Virus record (IMG/VR): IMGVR_UViG_3300021961_000048
Location: 1-64,000 of that record
DNA length: 64,000 bases
Source of the DNA: a virus
Reading direction: 5' to 3' (one strand)
The translations under genes were made by a program, and so were the position numbers. Positions within the stretch are counted from its first letter, which is position 1. Every line of letters starts with the position of its first letter. Positions 56,247-62,519 of the stretch are shown piece after piece. Below the pieces are notes generated by a model. The model saw only the letters and a program-made list of their open reading frames with translations. It was not told where the DNA came from and searched no databases.

Positions 56247-56891
56247 TTAAGTAATGCCTACAGGGACAACATTGAATGAGATAGTGATACGATTATCCCC
56301 TAGGTTTGATTCATATCCATGAGTCAGATTAGGAGGATAGATTAACACAGTTCCCTCGTTATGAGGTACATAGCACTCGGGTTGATTGAATGCGGTTTCT
56401 TTACTACATTCGATCTGCAATGCTGGGAAATGAGTAGAAACAACGTGTCGTCTAAACTTCAATGGAGAATGAACTTTCTTGTCTAGATTGAGAAAATACG
56501 TTCCCGAATACAGAGCATTAGAATGTTCATGTGGAGCATAGATTGCACCCTCTGATGCTATCTCTAGGTAGGACTCTTGTATGTCAAATCTTGATGCATA
56601 GCACCAGGCATTTTCGTTGTGTTTGGATACTAGATCAAGCAGGATTGTTTTCAGTTCAGGCAGATCATTTAGCAGTTCATTGTCATTCCCTACAGTGACA
56701 ACATTGTGAGAAATCATTCTCCTACCATGATCAGGATTGAGATCCTTAGTTCTCATCCAGGAGAGGATTTGTTGTTTGACGTTGTTATGATCGGGAACGT
56801 CAAATGCAGAGATGGCAGAAGGGAAACATGCGAAGGTTTGATTCTTATGTAATACCTCTTCAGTGAGATTGTCAGAGAGTTGATCAGTCAT
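56247..56891 (-). CDS. 2OG-Fe(II) oxygenase, TIGR02466-like
   Basis: A 214-residue non-haem iron oxygenase using 2-oxoglutarate. The family signature is clear: GAIYAPHEHSNALYSGTYFL with the iron-binding HEH at residues 121-123, a distal His in NLTHGYES (H191), and the 2-oxoglutarate-binding Arg in NRITISFNV (R201). Such enzymes are common in T4-like cyanophages. Substrates are unknown, and prolyl or nucleotide hydroxylation is guessed from relatives. The start MTDQ at 56891 follows the upstream stop by 2 bases; an earlier in-frame start at 56924 would overlap that gene. The downstream gap holds the DnaA boxes. Confidence 0.85.
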   Translation of the reverse strand: MTDQLSDNLTEEVLHKNQTFACFPSAISAFDVPDHNNVKQQILSWMRTKDLNPDHGRRMISHNVVTVGNDNELLNDLPELKTILLDLVSKHNENAWCYASRFDIQESYLEIASEGAIYAPHEHSNALYSGTYFLNLDKKVHSPLKFRRHVVSTHFPALQIECSKETAFNQPECYVPHNEGTVLIYPPNLTHGYESNLGDNRITISFNVVPVGIT

Positions 56892-56893
56892 GT

Positions 56894-57307
56894 TTAGCGA
56901 AGATAGAGATAATGACCTGCCCAATCTGCTTTACGATAACACTCTTCGCGAGAGTTCTTATCAAACAGATTGAAACGAATGCCTTTGGCAGGTTTAGAAA
57001 TGGAGGCGGGTTTATATACGTCACCCGTCACCTTATCTATGAAACAATGAACAGAACGGGATCCGCTCTGATTCATCATCACTTTAGCATACTTGCGTCC
57101 TTCTTCTACATCAAAGGAAATGCGCCAATCAAAACGATCTTCGCGGATTGCATCCAGTTGTGATTGGAAATAACCCGTATCATCAGCACCTTTACTAACC
57201 TGATGACGATAGGACTTTACAGTGTAGAGTCGATAATCTTGCTCCAGTGATTCACACAAACAGGCGATCAAAGTGTTGAGCGGAGTGTTGTTCAGAGTTT
57301 CGAGCAT
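56894..57307 (-). CDS. Conserved cyanophage-type protein (137 aa), unknown function
   Basis: MLETLNNTPLNTLIACLCES starts an N-terminal helix. The middle SFDVEEGRKYAKVMMNQSGS plus RSVHCFIDKVTGDVYKPAS is strand-rich. The C-terminus AKGIRFNLFDKNSREECYRK then ADWAGHYLYLR is a segment I recognise as recurring in small cyanophage proteins, without a known activity. It is the third gene of the operon starting at 57814, separated by 5 bases from the gene before it. Confidence 0.78.
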   Translation of the reverse strand: MLETLNNTPLNTLIACLCESLEQDYRLYTVKSYRHQVSKGADDTGYFQSQLDAIREDRFDWRISFDVEEGRKYAKVMMNQSGSRSVHCFIDKVTGDVYKPASISKPAKGIRFNLFDKNSREECYRKADWAGHYLYLR

Positions 57308-57312
57308 TTGAT

Positions 57313-57477
57313 TCAGTTAGCGGTGCGTTGAATGAGATTGCCAGTCAGGTGAAATGCTTCGCCAGTGTGGTAACGAACGCCAGGAAAAAGAATAAACGAA
57401 ACGACGAAGATGATGCCAATGAGTTTCACTTTTCTGGGGTCAAGTGGTTTGCAAGTGAGGCGCTTACGGCGTGCCAT
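57313..57477 (-). CDS. One-helix membrane peptide (54 aa)
   Basis: MARRKRLTCKPLDPRKVKLI is basic and is followed by GIIFVVSFILFPGV, a hydrophobic segment at about residues 20-34. The positive-inside rule predicts the N-terminus in the cytoplasm. The remainder (RYHTGEAFHLTGNLIQRTAN) would be periplasmic. It is packed between neighbours with 4- and 5-base gaps. Role unknown; inner-membrane peptides of this kind can act in lysis timing or host takeover. Confidence 0.7.
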   Translation of the reverse strand: MARRKRLTCKPLDPRKVKLIGIIFVVSFILFPGVRYHTGEAFHLTGNLIQRTAN

Positions 57478-57481
57478 TGTA

Positions 57482-57814
57482 TCAACCGAGGCGCATGGAA
57501 GAGAAGAAAGGAACGATGGAAATACCTTGGGCAGTGTTCATCGAAACGAACCAATCGAAGTTCTTTTGAAACACACCATCACCCGATTCGCCGTGCTCTT
57601 TGAGAATAGCATTCAGGCGGGATTTGGTGGTGTTGGATTGCCAACCACCATCGAAAAGACGGATGTAAGTCTCACCCACGTCTGCAATGTGATTGCCGTG
57701 CAGATACACTTTAGACTCACCAGTGTCGGCGTCAAAGGTAACAGAAGTGTTACCAGATTGCCAGTTCACGTTGTTGGTGATGGCGGCGTTCATTTGGGTT
57801 TCGATCTTACGCAT
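57482..57814 (-). CDS. Conserved cyanophage-type protein (110 aa), unknown function
   Basis: MRKIETQMNAAITNNVNWQS then GNTSVTFDADTGESKVYLHG and GGWQSNTTKSRLNAILKEHG. The pattern of strand-turn-strand (SVTF...SKVYLHGNHIADV) followed by a helix is shared with many small cyanophage proteins, and I recall WQSNTTKSRLNAIL as a conserved block. The frame stays open to 57928, but the promoter at 57872-57877 lies inside that extension, so the ATG at 57814 is the real start. It is the first gene of a four-gene operon that ends with the 2OG oxygenase. Confidence 0.8.
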   Translation of the reverse strand: MRKIETQMNAAITNNVNWQSGNTSVTFDADTGESKVYLHGNHIADVGETYIRLFDGGWQSNTTKSRLNAILKEHGESGDGVFQKNFDWFVSMNTAQGISIVPFFSSMRLG

Positions 57815-57871
57815 GATTGAGAAGAGAGTGGGTTGTGGGGGGGCGGTGCTCTGTGCCCCTCCGATGAAACT

Positions 57872-57929
57872 AATATAGGGCATTTGGGGGGTCTGTGCCA
57901 GAATGGTGGACACTCTGCCGACTGGCACA
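57872..57929 (-). promoter_or_regulatory. Shared-family promoter, copy B
   Basis: TGTGCCAGT (57921-57929), 9 bases, GTCCAC (57906-57911), 28 bases, then TATATT (57872-57877) on the minus strand. TGTGCCAG also pairs with CTGGCACA downstream, so the box could form a hairpin that ends the preceding transcript. It drives the gene at 57814. Confidence 0.75.
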
Positions 57930-57937
57930 GGAGTTCT

Positions 57938-58111
57938 TTACTCTTCTAGCAACTCGGGATAGTATTCTCCAACCTCATCAATCAGTTCCTTTTCACTATA
58001 TCCATCCAGGTTTTCATCCAGTTGATCATATACCAATGCGATGAGATCTTTGAGGTCCATGCCATCAATGATTTGATTGATGTATGCTGCTTGGAGTTCT
58101 TCGCGGTTCAT
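57938..58111 (-). CDS. Small acidic helical protein (57 aa)
   Basis: MNREELQAAYINQIIDGMDL then KDLIALVYDQLDENLDGYSE and a tail EVGEYYPELLEE. It is acidic and helical throughout and resembles a short conserved protein of T4-like cyanophages whose function is unknown. It is the last gene of the operon headed by 58805, and its stop lies 9 bases from the upstream box of the next promoter. Confidence 0.75.
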   Translation of the reverse strand: MNREELQAAYINQIIDGMDLKDLIALVYDQLDENLDGYSEKELIDEVGEYYPELLEE

Positions 58112-58150
58112 GATTGTTGAGGTGATTGTGTTAGTCAGCGTTGCGCGTTC

Positions 58151-58312
58151 TTATCGGTAATCAGCGCAAACTTCATCATAGGATGCGCCAACTGGGATTT
58201 GTTTGCAGAATCGTTCTAACTTAGCGTCCTGCAGTTGTGAGACTGCCTCTATAGCACGGAGACCCATGATTCCACCACAAAGTAGAACGATTGCAACGAG
58301 AATAAGACGCAT
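58151..58312 (-). CDS. Short secreted or membrane-anchored peptide (53 aa)
   Basis: MRLILVAIVLLCGGIMGLRA is an N-terminal hydrophobic segment that could be a signal anchor or a lipoprotein-like signal (the LLCGG Cys at residue 12). The remainder IEAVSQLQDAKLERFCKQIP and the tail GASYDEVCADYR carry two more Cys. It lies between neighbours in the same operon (8 bases after the preceding stop region, 39 bases before the next gene). Function unknown. Confidence 0.7.
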   Translation of the reverse strand: MRLILVAIVLLCGGIMGLRAIEAVSQLQDAKLERFCKQIPVGASYDEVCADYR

Positions 58313-58320
58313 GATGTTAA

Positions 58321-58500
58321 TCAGAGACCGTTGATAAAGTCAGCGAGTGCCTCATCGTACTCTGCTTTAGTGTTAAAAACACGACCGTGAATCTCACGGG
58401 GATAGGTAGCATCAACACCGACACTTGCTACCATCTGGCAGTCAGCGACATCGTAACCCATTTCAACGAGAGTAGCAACGTAGGGATTGGAGATTGTCAT
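58321..58500 (-). CDS. Small protein (59 aa), unknown function
   Basis: MTISNPYVATLVEMGYDVAD then CQMVASVGVDATYPREIHGR and a C-terminal helix TKAEYDEALADFINGL. The composition is that of a compact alpha/beta protein with one Cys. It lies 32 bases after the gene starting at 58805 and 8 bases before the next one, and has no ATG-proximal Shine-Dalgarno sequence (leader CTAACACAAACAA). Confidence 0.7.
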   Translation of the reverse strand: MTISNPYVATLVEMGYDVADCQMVASVGVDATYPREIHGRVFNTKAEYDEALADFINGL

Positions 58501-58532
58501 TTGTTTGTGTTAGTTAGTTGGAAAAGATTGAA

Positions 58533-58805
58533 TCAGTAACGAGAATCACCTGCGATGATTTCATCATCCAGTTCTGCATCAAAAGCAGCAGATTGCCAGT
58601 TAAAGTAGAACAAATCCCATGCAGCATTGTCACAAACAAAGGAGTGACAATCTGCCTGATCACATACCCAATCGTATGCCATATCACAATCGGCGTTGTT
58701 ATCGATGGTGAAAGATTGCAGACCTTCGATTGCACCCAGGAACGCAGGATCCTCAACCAGGGAGACGTGCGCCTTGCCAGTTTCGGGGTCGTGGATGAGA
58801 GTCAT
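58533..58805 (-). CDS. Acidic Cys-containing protein (90 aa)
   Basis: MTLIHDPETGKAHVSLVEDP then a strongly acidic stretch DNNADCDMAYDWVCDQADCH with four Cys in about 25 residues (CDM, VCDQ, DCHS, VCDN), and a tail DAELDDEIIAGDSRY. The Cys/Asp spacing could bind a metal, but no known motif fits. The frame runs open to 58841 across the promoter; the ATG at 58805, 25 bases after the TATAAT, is chosen. First gene of a four-gene operon. Confidence 0.75.
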   Translation of the reverse strand: MTLIHDPETGKAHVSLVEDPAFLGAIEGLQSFTIDNNADCDMAYDWVCDQADCHSFVCDNAAWDLFYFNWQSAAFDAELDDEIIAGDSRY

Positions 58806-58830
58806 GAGTCGTTTCGTTTGGTGTCCCCTT

Positions 58831-58890
58831 ATTATAGGCATGGGGTTGGGCGGTTTCGGGGGTGGAGTGGACAGTTAACACATTGTCCCC
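58831..58890 (-). promoter_or_regulatory. Shared-family promoter, copy E
   Basis: On the minus strand GGGGACAAT (58882-58890), 9 bases, GTCCAC (58867-58872), 30 bases, TATAAT (58831-58836). The upstream half-box is the most degenerate of the set. The leader contains ACCAAACGAAAC and no Shine-Dalgarno sequence. Confidence 0.7.
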
Positions 58891-58911
58891 CATGTGTTAA
58901 GAATGTTGGAT

Positions 58912-59193
58912 TTATTTAACACATGCTGCGGAGAGGTTTGCTACCTTGAAGCGTGCAATCTCATCGGGGGTGTTATCAACCAGCACAGGAGTGTCGTTGA
59001 AACTGATACGAACGATGGAAGGATTCATTTCCTGCCACTCACGCAAAGTGAGGCGACGAACATCACCCGAATCAGGAAAAGAGGTCAGTTTCTTGATAGT
59101 TTTGAACTCGCTGGCAGTGGTATCATCAGCGAAGAAATACTTCAGTTCCCGACGATACGTTGCAGTCGTGATTGCGTTGGGAAGGAGTTGCAT
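58912..59193 (-). CDS. Small protein (93 aa), unknown function
   Basis: MQLLPNAITTATYRRELKYF then FADDTTASEFKTIKKLTSFP, SGDVRRLTLREWQEMNPSIV and RISFNDTPVLVDNTPDEIAR. Mixed helices and strands, with no recognised domain. The frame is open to 59310, but that region carries the -10 at 59219, so the ATG at 59193 is used. It is a single-gene unit flanked by two shared-family promoters. Confidence 0.75.
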   Translation of the reverse strand: MQLLPNAITTATYRRELKYFFADDTTASEFKTIKKLTSFPDSGDVRRLTLREWQEMNPSIVRISFNDTPVLVDNTPDEIARFKVANLSAACVK

Positions 59194-59218
59194 TTGATTG
59201 CGTTTCTTTGACTCTCTT

Positions 59219-59277
59219 AGAATACACGCTTTTGGGCGCTTGTGCGGGTTTGGTGGACAGTTTGTGGAACTGTCACA
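59219..59277 (-). promoter_or_regulatory. Shared-family promoter, copy D
   Basis: TGTGACAGT (59269-59277), 10 bases, GTCCAC (59253-59258), 28 bases, TATTCT (59219-59224) on the minus strand. The upstream half overlaps the stop of the preceding gene. The leader reads AAGAGAGTCAAAGAAACGC, nearly the same as copy C. Confidence 0.72.
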
Positions 59278-59518
59278 CCACTCGCTCAGTGTAGACAGTT
59301 TCCTCCACACAATAGTAGAGGGATTCTGATTTTAAGTTGATAAACTGCAGCACTTTCATTGTCAACAATGCGATGCGTTCTTGTCCACCATTGCTATACC
59401 AGTTGCGTGCACTTTTTGCAGCGTAGGTAACAACACCAATCCAGAATGCAAGGATGGTAGCAATGTGGAACAGCATGTTGTGAATGAAAGTGAAGTAGTT
59501 GTCAGCGAAAGTTTTCAT
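59273..59518 (-). CDS. Membrane protein with one or two helices (81 aa)
   Basis: MKTFADNYFTFIHNMLFHIA then TILAFWIGVVTYAAKSARNW is a long hydrophobic helix at about residues 8-33. The polar remainder SNGGQERIALLTMKVLQFIN ends CVEETVYTERVV. T4-like cyanophages have similar proteins with an SARNWYxNGG motif. The ATG overlaps the stop of the tiny membrane peptide before it (ATGA), so the two are probably made together in the inner membrane. Confidence 0.78.
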   Translation of the reverse strand: MKTFADNYFTFIHNMLFHIATILAFWIGVVTYAAKSARNWYSNGGQERIALLTMKVLQFINLKSESLYYCVEETVYTERVV

Positions 59519-59601
59519 CGGTTGATTGCTTTGAAGAAGAAGATTAGTCCACCAAGAGTCAACAAACCAGTTGCAATCAGTGAAGCATTAACTACATCCA
59601 T
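59515..59601 (-). CDS. Tiny membrane peptide (28 aa)
   Basis: MDVVNASLIATGLLTLGGLI then FFFKAINR. Almost the whole peptide is one transmembrane helix ending in a basic residue. The ATG lies inside the end of the upstream gene and the stop overlaps the ATG of the next membrane protein, giving coupling on both sides. At 28 codons chance cannot be excluded, but the membrane character and the two overlaps favour a gene. Confidence 0.55.
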   Translation of the reverse strand: MDVVNASLIATGLLTLGGLIFFFKAINR

Positions 59602-59806
59602 AGTTCTCCATGTATTCGGTGAGAGTATAACCCTCGTCGTCAGTATTGGTTTCTGCGATTAACTGTTCGAGAGTGTAGTTGTTGAGATCCTCACGATACT
59701 CTTCTGTCGTTGGATCTACATCAGGATCGAAATCATCATGGCAGAGATAATCCCACTCTGCACACAATGCATCGATGAGTTGTTCTCTGGTGTATTCAGT
59801 AGTCAT
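59588..59806 (-). CDS. Acidic protein (72 aa)
   Basis: MTTEYTREQLIDALCAEWDY then LCHDDFDPDVDPTTEEYRED and a C-terminal LTEYMENYGCS. Very acidic, with short helices and no membrane segment or recognised domain. It overlaps the preceding gene by 11 bases and the next by 14. It belongs to the seven-gene operon from promoter copy C. Confidence 0.75.
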   Translation of the reverse strand: MTTEYTREQLIDALCAEWDYLCHDDFDPDVDPTTEEYREDLNNYTLEQLIAETNTDDEGYTLTEYMENYGCS

Positions 59807-60008
59807 ACTGATGGAATGTGCAGTTTTGATCGAGTTTGTTCAGTTGTTCGTAGTATTTGAGGAAGATTGTATCAATCGTGCTGTAGTAGGGTTCGTTAGC
59901 ACTTGGATACCCACATTCTCGTGCGTTCTCTATAAAATGCAGCAGGCAACTAACTTCTTCATTATCGAACTGAATAGCATTGAAGACTTCAGAAACCGAA
60001 ACTGTCAT
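59796..60008 (-). CDS. Small protein (70 aa), unknown function
   Basis: MTVSVSEVFNAIQFDNEEVS then CLLHFIENARECGYPSANEP and a tail LNKLDQNCTFHQYDY. Three Cys and several aromatics, helical N-terminal half. The ATG overlaps the stop of the membrane peptide before it (ATGA). Confidence 0.72.
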   Translation of the reverse strand: MTVSVSEVFNAIQFDNEEVSCLLHFIENARECGYPSANEPYYSTIDTIFLKYYEQLNKLDQNCTFHQYDY

Positions 60009-60130
60009 TTGTTGTAAGGAGAGTTGAAGAAACGACGGAAAGCAGTAACAACAATGATAAACGCCGAAACAACACCAACCAAACCAAGGTAGGTAACAGC
60101 ATCGCCAGTGAAAGTGTAAGTGTCAGGCAT
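60005..60130 (-). CDS. One-helix membrane peptide (41 aa)
   Basis: MPDTYTFTGDAVTYLGLVGV then VSAFIIVVTAFRRFFNSPYN. A single transmembrane helix at about residues 13-30, followed by a basic FRRFF stop-transfer. The start overlaps the previous stop (TGATG) and its own stop overlaps the next ATG, so the reading frame is constrained at both ends, which supports a real gene. Confidence 0.68.
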   Translation of the reverse strand: MPDTYTFTGDAVTYLGLVGVVSAFIIVVTAFRRFFNSPYNK

Positions 60131-60390
60131 CAATCAAAAACAGGGAGTACAGGTGGACGATTTCGGAAAAAGTCACGTCGAACTTCTTCCATAATCTTTG
60201 GAGGAGTGCCATAGTAACCAAGGTGCATCCAGTAACAGTCAATCAATCGAAGATCTTGCTCTCTTCGATTGTCTTCATCGTAGGGATCTAGTTGTGTGAA
60301 GTGAGCACAATAGACCACAATCTCATGAGGAATCTTATCAACAGCGAACCCCACAGATGGGGGTTGCTGGATATAAATGGGGACAGTCAT
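60130..60390 (-). CDS. Small protein (86 aa), unknown function
   Basis: MTVPIYIQQPPSVGFAVDKI then PHEIVVYCAHFTQLDPYDED, LRLIDCYWMHLGYYGTPPKI and a basic tail RRDFFRNRPPVLPVFD. Rich in Pro and aromatics, no known motif. The ATG at 60390 overlaps the preceding stop (TGATG), so this start is preferred to the one two codons upstream. Confidence 0.75.
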   Translation of the reverse strand: MTVPIYIQQPPSVGFAVDKIPHEIVVYCAHFTQLDPYDEDNRREQDLRLIDCYWMHLGYYGTPPKIMEEVRRDFFRNRPPVLPVFD

Positions 60391-60629
60391 CAGCACATCA
60401 CAGGAGAATAGTCAGAACCGTTGTATGCACGGAGGTTGAAGTCAACAACCTGAGCACCGTTAGCAATAAGATTGCGGATGTCGTAGAGTGCGTCAGTCTT
60501 AACAACAGTGGAGAAAGAGGTCATCTCAGACTCAGCACCAGGATGCCAGATCACACGCTTAACAAAACGCTTTGCAGCAGGACTGCAAGGGTAGAAGTCA
60601 ACTTGAGTGGCAGAGTTGGTCAGTTGCAT
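60390..60629 (-). CDS. Small protein (79 aa), first gene of a seven-gene operon
   Basis: MQLTNSATQVDFYPCSPAAK then RFVKRVIWHPGAESEMTSFS and VVDFNLRAYNGSDYSPVMC. Strand-rich with two Cys; no recognised domain. It starts 26 bases after the TATATT of promoter copy C and heads a run of seven overlapping or abutting genes down to 59273, of which three encode membrane peptides. Confidence 0.75.
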   Translation of the reverse strand: MQLTNSATQVDFYPCSPAAKRFVKRVIWHPGAESEMTSFSTVVKTDALYDIRNLIANGAQVVDFNLRAYNGSDYSPVMC

Positions 60630-60655
60630 GTGGTGGGTGTTCCTTTGACTCTTTT

Positions 60656-60714
60656 AATATACAGGAGATTGGGGGTCTGTGCTGGTCTAGTGGACGCTTT
60701 GACCAAGTGGCACA
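60656..60714 (-). promoter_or_regulatory. Shared-family promoter, copy C
   Basis: TGTGCCACT (60706-60714), 10 bases, GTCCAC (60690-60695), 28 bases, TATATT (60656-60661) on the minus strand. TGTGC/GCACA and TGGTC/GACCA pair across the box. The leader AAAGAGTCAAAGGAACACC lacks a Shine-Dalgarno sequence. Confidence 0.75.
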
Positions 60715-60918
60715 TCAGTCACCTGAGAGGTGCCCCGACTGCTGCAGCATGGCGACCTCACGATCCCAGGCAGCATTGTTCTCTTTACATTGGCGAATAA
60801 ACTCAGGATCATTTGCCATTGCTTCGGCAGCAGATTCGAGATCTTGGATGTTACCATCCCACATGATATTTCTGGATTGATTGTACTGGTTGAACCAGTG
60901 AGAGTCATACTTAGGCAT
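60715..60918 (-). CDS. Small protein (67 aa), unknown function
   Basis: MPKYDSHWFNQYNQSRNIMW then DGNIQDLESAAEAMANDPEF and a tail VAMLQQSGHLSGD. Helical, polar, no membrane segment. The frame extends to 60960 through the -10 region, so the ATG at 60918 is chosen; GAGGTGAGGG lies just upstream. The stop abuts the box of the next promoter. Confidence 0.72.
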   Translation of the reverse strand: MPKYDSHWFNQYNQSRNIMWDGNIQDLESAAEAMANDPEFIRQCKENNAAWDREVAMLQQSGHLSGD

Positions 60919-60934
60919 TTCCCTCACCTCAGAT

Positions 60935-60993
60935 ACAATACACCCCTGAGACCCTTCCACAAGCGCCTGTAGGACGGTTCAAAGACTGTCCTA
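60935..60993 (-). promoter_or_regulatory. Shared-family promoter, copy G (palindromic variant)
   Basis: TAGGACAGT (60985-60993), 9 bases, GTCCTA (60970-60975), 29 bases, TATTGT (60935-60940) on the minus strand. Here the two half-sites form a clean TAGGAC/GTCCTA dyad, which suggests how the box of the other copies may be read by a dimeric protein. Confidence 0.6.
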
Positions 60994-61028
60994 GGGGCAT
61001 AGGGGGTCTAGGGGTCAAATAGACTATT

Positions 61029-61274
61029 CTAACCTGCTGCAATGTCATCTACCTCAAAGAACCTAACTACTTCCTCATAAGGTATATCAATGTCACTGGT
61101 TTCAGTGATCGATTGATGCATCATCCACTCACGATAAGTGCCAATCCTATCAATCGTGTCCCACACTTCCGTCGTGAGATCATCATTGGCGTAACTCTCA
61201 GTCTCCAGGTGATATGATGCGAGTGCATCCATGATGATGTTGAGTTGACGGATTGTGAGACGTTTGGGTGTCAT
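61029..61274 (-). CDS. Small helical protein (81 aa)
   Basis: MTPKRLTIRQLNIIMDALAS then YHLETESYANDDLTTEVWDT, RIGTYREWMMHQ and an acidic C-terminus EEVVRFFEVDDIAAG. Helical, resembling short cyanophage proteins with RQLxxIxxAL starts; no function known. Overlaps the preceding gene by 4 bases and is the last of a six-gene chain beginning at 62264. Confidence 0.75.
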   Translation of the reverse strand: MTPKRLTIRQLNIIMDALASYHLETESYANDDLTTEVWDTIDRIGTYREWMMHQSITETSDIDIPYEEVVRFFEVDDIAAG

Positions 61275-61486
61275 AGTGATTGATTCTGATAGTGCAAATG
61301 TGAGTCATTCACTGAGAGATTAGGATCATGATCACTGAAGATGCAAATGATTGCATCATCATTCTCTACTGTGACACGCTCACGTTTTTCATGATAGAGA
61401 TTATATGCGAACTCTCTCGCATAGTCAATATCATCGAAGTCCCATGTTTGTTCTACTGGGCGCTTCTGTCGTACTGTTATTGCCAT
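61271..61486 (-). CDS. Small protein (71 aa), unknown function
   Basis: MAITVRQKRPVEQTWDFDDI then DYAREFAYNLYHEKRERVTV and IICIFSDHDPNLSV. A strand-helix-strand order is likely. It overlaps the preceding gene by 10 bases and the next by 4, all in one transcript. Confidence 0.75.
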   Translation of the reverse strand: MAITVRQKRPVEQTWDFDDIDYAREFAYNLYHEKRERVTVENDDAIICIFSDHDPNLSVNDSHLHYQNQSL

Positions 61487-61635
61487 GGATCTTTGATTAC
61501 TAACTCGTGTGCTGCTTGTTGTCTAATCTTGGATGCAACGTAACGTTCATCCTCTGAACCCCATTTCCATCCCATAAACACACCAACCTTAAATCCAATC
61601 GCAAATCCGAGTGCAAATGTGAGTGATGGAATCAC
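61477..61635 (-). CDS. Membrane-associated peptide with a GTG start (52 aa)
   Basis: Starting at GTG it reads (M)IPSLTFALGFAIGFKVGVF then MGWKWGSEDERYVASKIRQQ and AAHELVIKDPWQ. Residues 3-20 form a hydrophobic segment with a GxxxG-like pattern. The GTG overlaps the stop of the preceding gene (GTGA), which supports it over the internal ATG at residue 21 that would remove the hydrophobic part. Confidence 0.65.
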   Translation of the reverse strand: MIPSLTFALGFAIGFKVGVFMGWKWGSEDERYVASKIRQQAAHELVIKDPWQ

Positions 61636-61892
61636 AGTTCATCTTCCTCAATGATGTCAGAGTAATCTACACCATGTTCATCTAGAACTCTCTTGGCATG
61701 AGATGTAATCATGTCGATGAAGTCTTGCTCAGTGAAGTCATTGAAGATAGACCAACGTTCATCATTAGGGTCCCACTCTATTTGTAGAGTGCCATCCTCA
61801 TTTTCGCTTACCCTTAGACCGTCGTCCTCGGATGTTAGTGCTGGTGCTAAATCCTCCTTCGGATTCTGGTCTGGGGTCAATGACTTCGACAT
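61632..61892 (-). CDS. Acidic protein (86 aa)
   Basis: MSKSLTPDQNPKEDLAPALT then LRVSENEDGTLQIEWDPNDE, RWSIFNDFTEQDFIDMITSH and a very acidic end YSDIIEEDEL. The GTLQIEWDPND...W..FN.FTE block is a pattern I associate with small conserved cyanophage proteins. The first 95 bases overlap the end of the preceding gene in another frame. Confidence 0.75.
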   Translation of the reverse strand: MSKSLTPDQNPKEDLAPALTSEDDGLRVSENEDGTLQIEWDPNDERWSIFNDFTEQDFIDMITSHAKRVLDEHGVDYSDIIEEDEL

Positions 61893-62037
61893 GGCAAATG
61901 TACTGTGAAAAGTTCCAATAAACTGTCAGGACTTCATCGTATGAATGAAACACTTTACAGGTGTCATCCTTGCACCATACTTTATACCAATGGCGATCAT
62001 ATGGTGCTTCAGATGTGACTGTAAAGTGTTGGGTCAT
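61798..62037 (-). CDS. Small protein (79 aa) overlapping its neighbour by 95 bases
   Basis: MTQHFTVTSEAPYDRHWYKV then WCKDDTCKVFHSYDEVLTVY and HVEVIDPRPESE, ending in a basic tail GRRSKGKRK. The first 55 residues look like a compact folded unit familiar from cyanophages. The tail beyond HVEVIDPRP is encoded where the next gene has already begun, and is low complexity, so it may be a recent C-terminal extension. The start abuts the preceding stop. Confidence 0.7.
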   Translation of the reverse strand: MTQHFTVTSEAPYDRHWYKVWCKDDTCKVFHSYDEVLTVYWNFSQYICHVEVIDPRPESEGGFSTSTNIRGRRSKGKRK

Positions 62038-62264
62038 TAGTCAAACATTTCGTTGCGTTTCTGACAGAGAAAGTCTAGCACAATCTCTCGCCATTCCATC
62101 AACTCATAGAAACACTCTTGATTGTGTGCACATTGACGGAGTTCATGGTCTGGTTTGAGAACTGACTCATAGAATAAACCCCACCCATCACGCATTTTCT
62201 GGGTTTTGATAGGATCCATCTCTTCATGCATTTCAAATGTTGCAAACTTGTAGTATTTAAGCAT
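62037..62264 (-). CDS. Small helical protein (75 aa) starting next to a hairpin
   Basis: MLKYYKFATFEMHEEMDPIK then TQKMRDGWGLFYESVLKPDH and REIVLDFLCQKRNEMFD. Helical and charged; no known domain. The ATG lies only 7 bases after a perfect 13-bp hairpin, and I see no promoter between them. Either the gene is reached by read-through or a downstream ATG at 62231 is used. It heads a chain of six coupled genes. Confidence 0.7.
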   Translation of the reverse strand: MLKYYKFATFEMHEEMDPIKTQKMRDGWGLFYESVLKPDHELRQCAHNQECFYELMEWREIVLDFLCQKRNEMFD

Positions 62265-62302
62265 AAAAGTGAGGAAATCCTTACGTCTTTAAGGATTTCC
62301 TC
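62261..62302 (-). terminator. Perfect 13-bp hairpin, likely terminator
   Basis: GAGGAAATCCTTA (62271-62283) and TAAGGATTTCCTC (62290-62302) pair perfectly around a 6-base loop. On the minus strand ACTTTTATG follows, so the T run merges into the next start codon. It closes the transcript of the gene at 62315-62497. It could also control the next gene, because the AAGGA in its right arm is the only ribosome-binding match. Confidence 0.75.
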
Positions 62303-62314
62303 ATATTTACTTAA

Positions 62315-62497
62315 TCAAACTTCTTGAAACTTACCGTTCTTCCATTGTGCAAACTCGGGGTTGACTACATACCGTCCCTCTACAGGAGACCACAGAATCG
62401 GGTTGGGTTGAGCAACATTTTCGGCGTTGCGAATAGCATTACGGGATTGTGCAACCAGTTCCTCGATAGTGTAACGAGCGGGGCGAACTCCGTACAT
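62315..62497 (-). CDS. Small protein (60 aa), unknown function
   Basis: MYGVRPARYTIEELVAQSRN then AIRNAENVAQPNPILWSPVE and a tail FAQWKNGKFQEV. A helical N-terminal half and a loop-rich second half. The frame stays open to 62620 through a promoter, so the ATG at 62497 is used, 27 bases after TATACT. Single-gene unit between a promoter and a hairpin terminator. Confidence 0.72.
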   Translation of the reverse strand: MYGVRPARYTIEELVAQSRNAIRNAENVAQPNPILWSPVEGRYVVNPEFAQWKNGKFQEV

Positions 62498-62519
62498 TTG
62501 GTGTCTTTGTTTGGTACCC

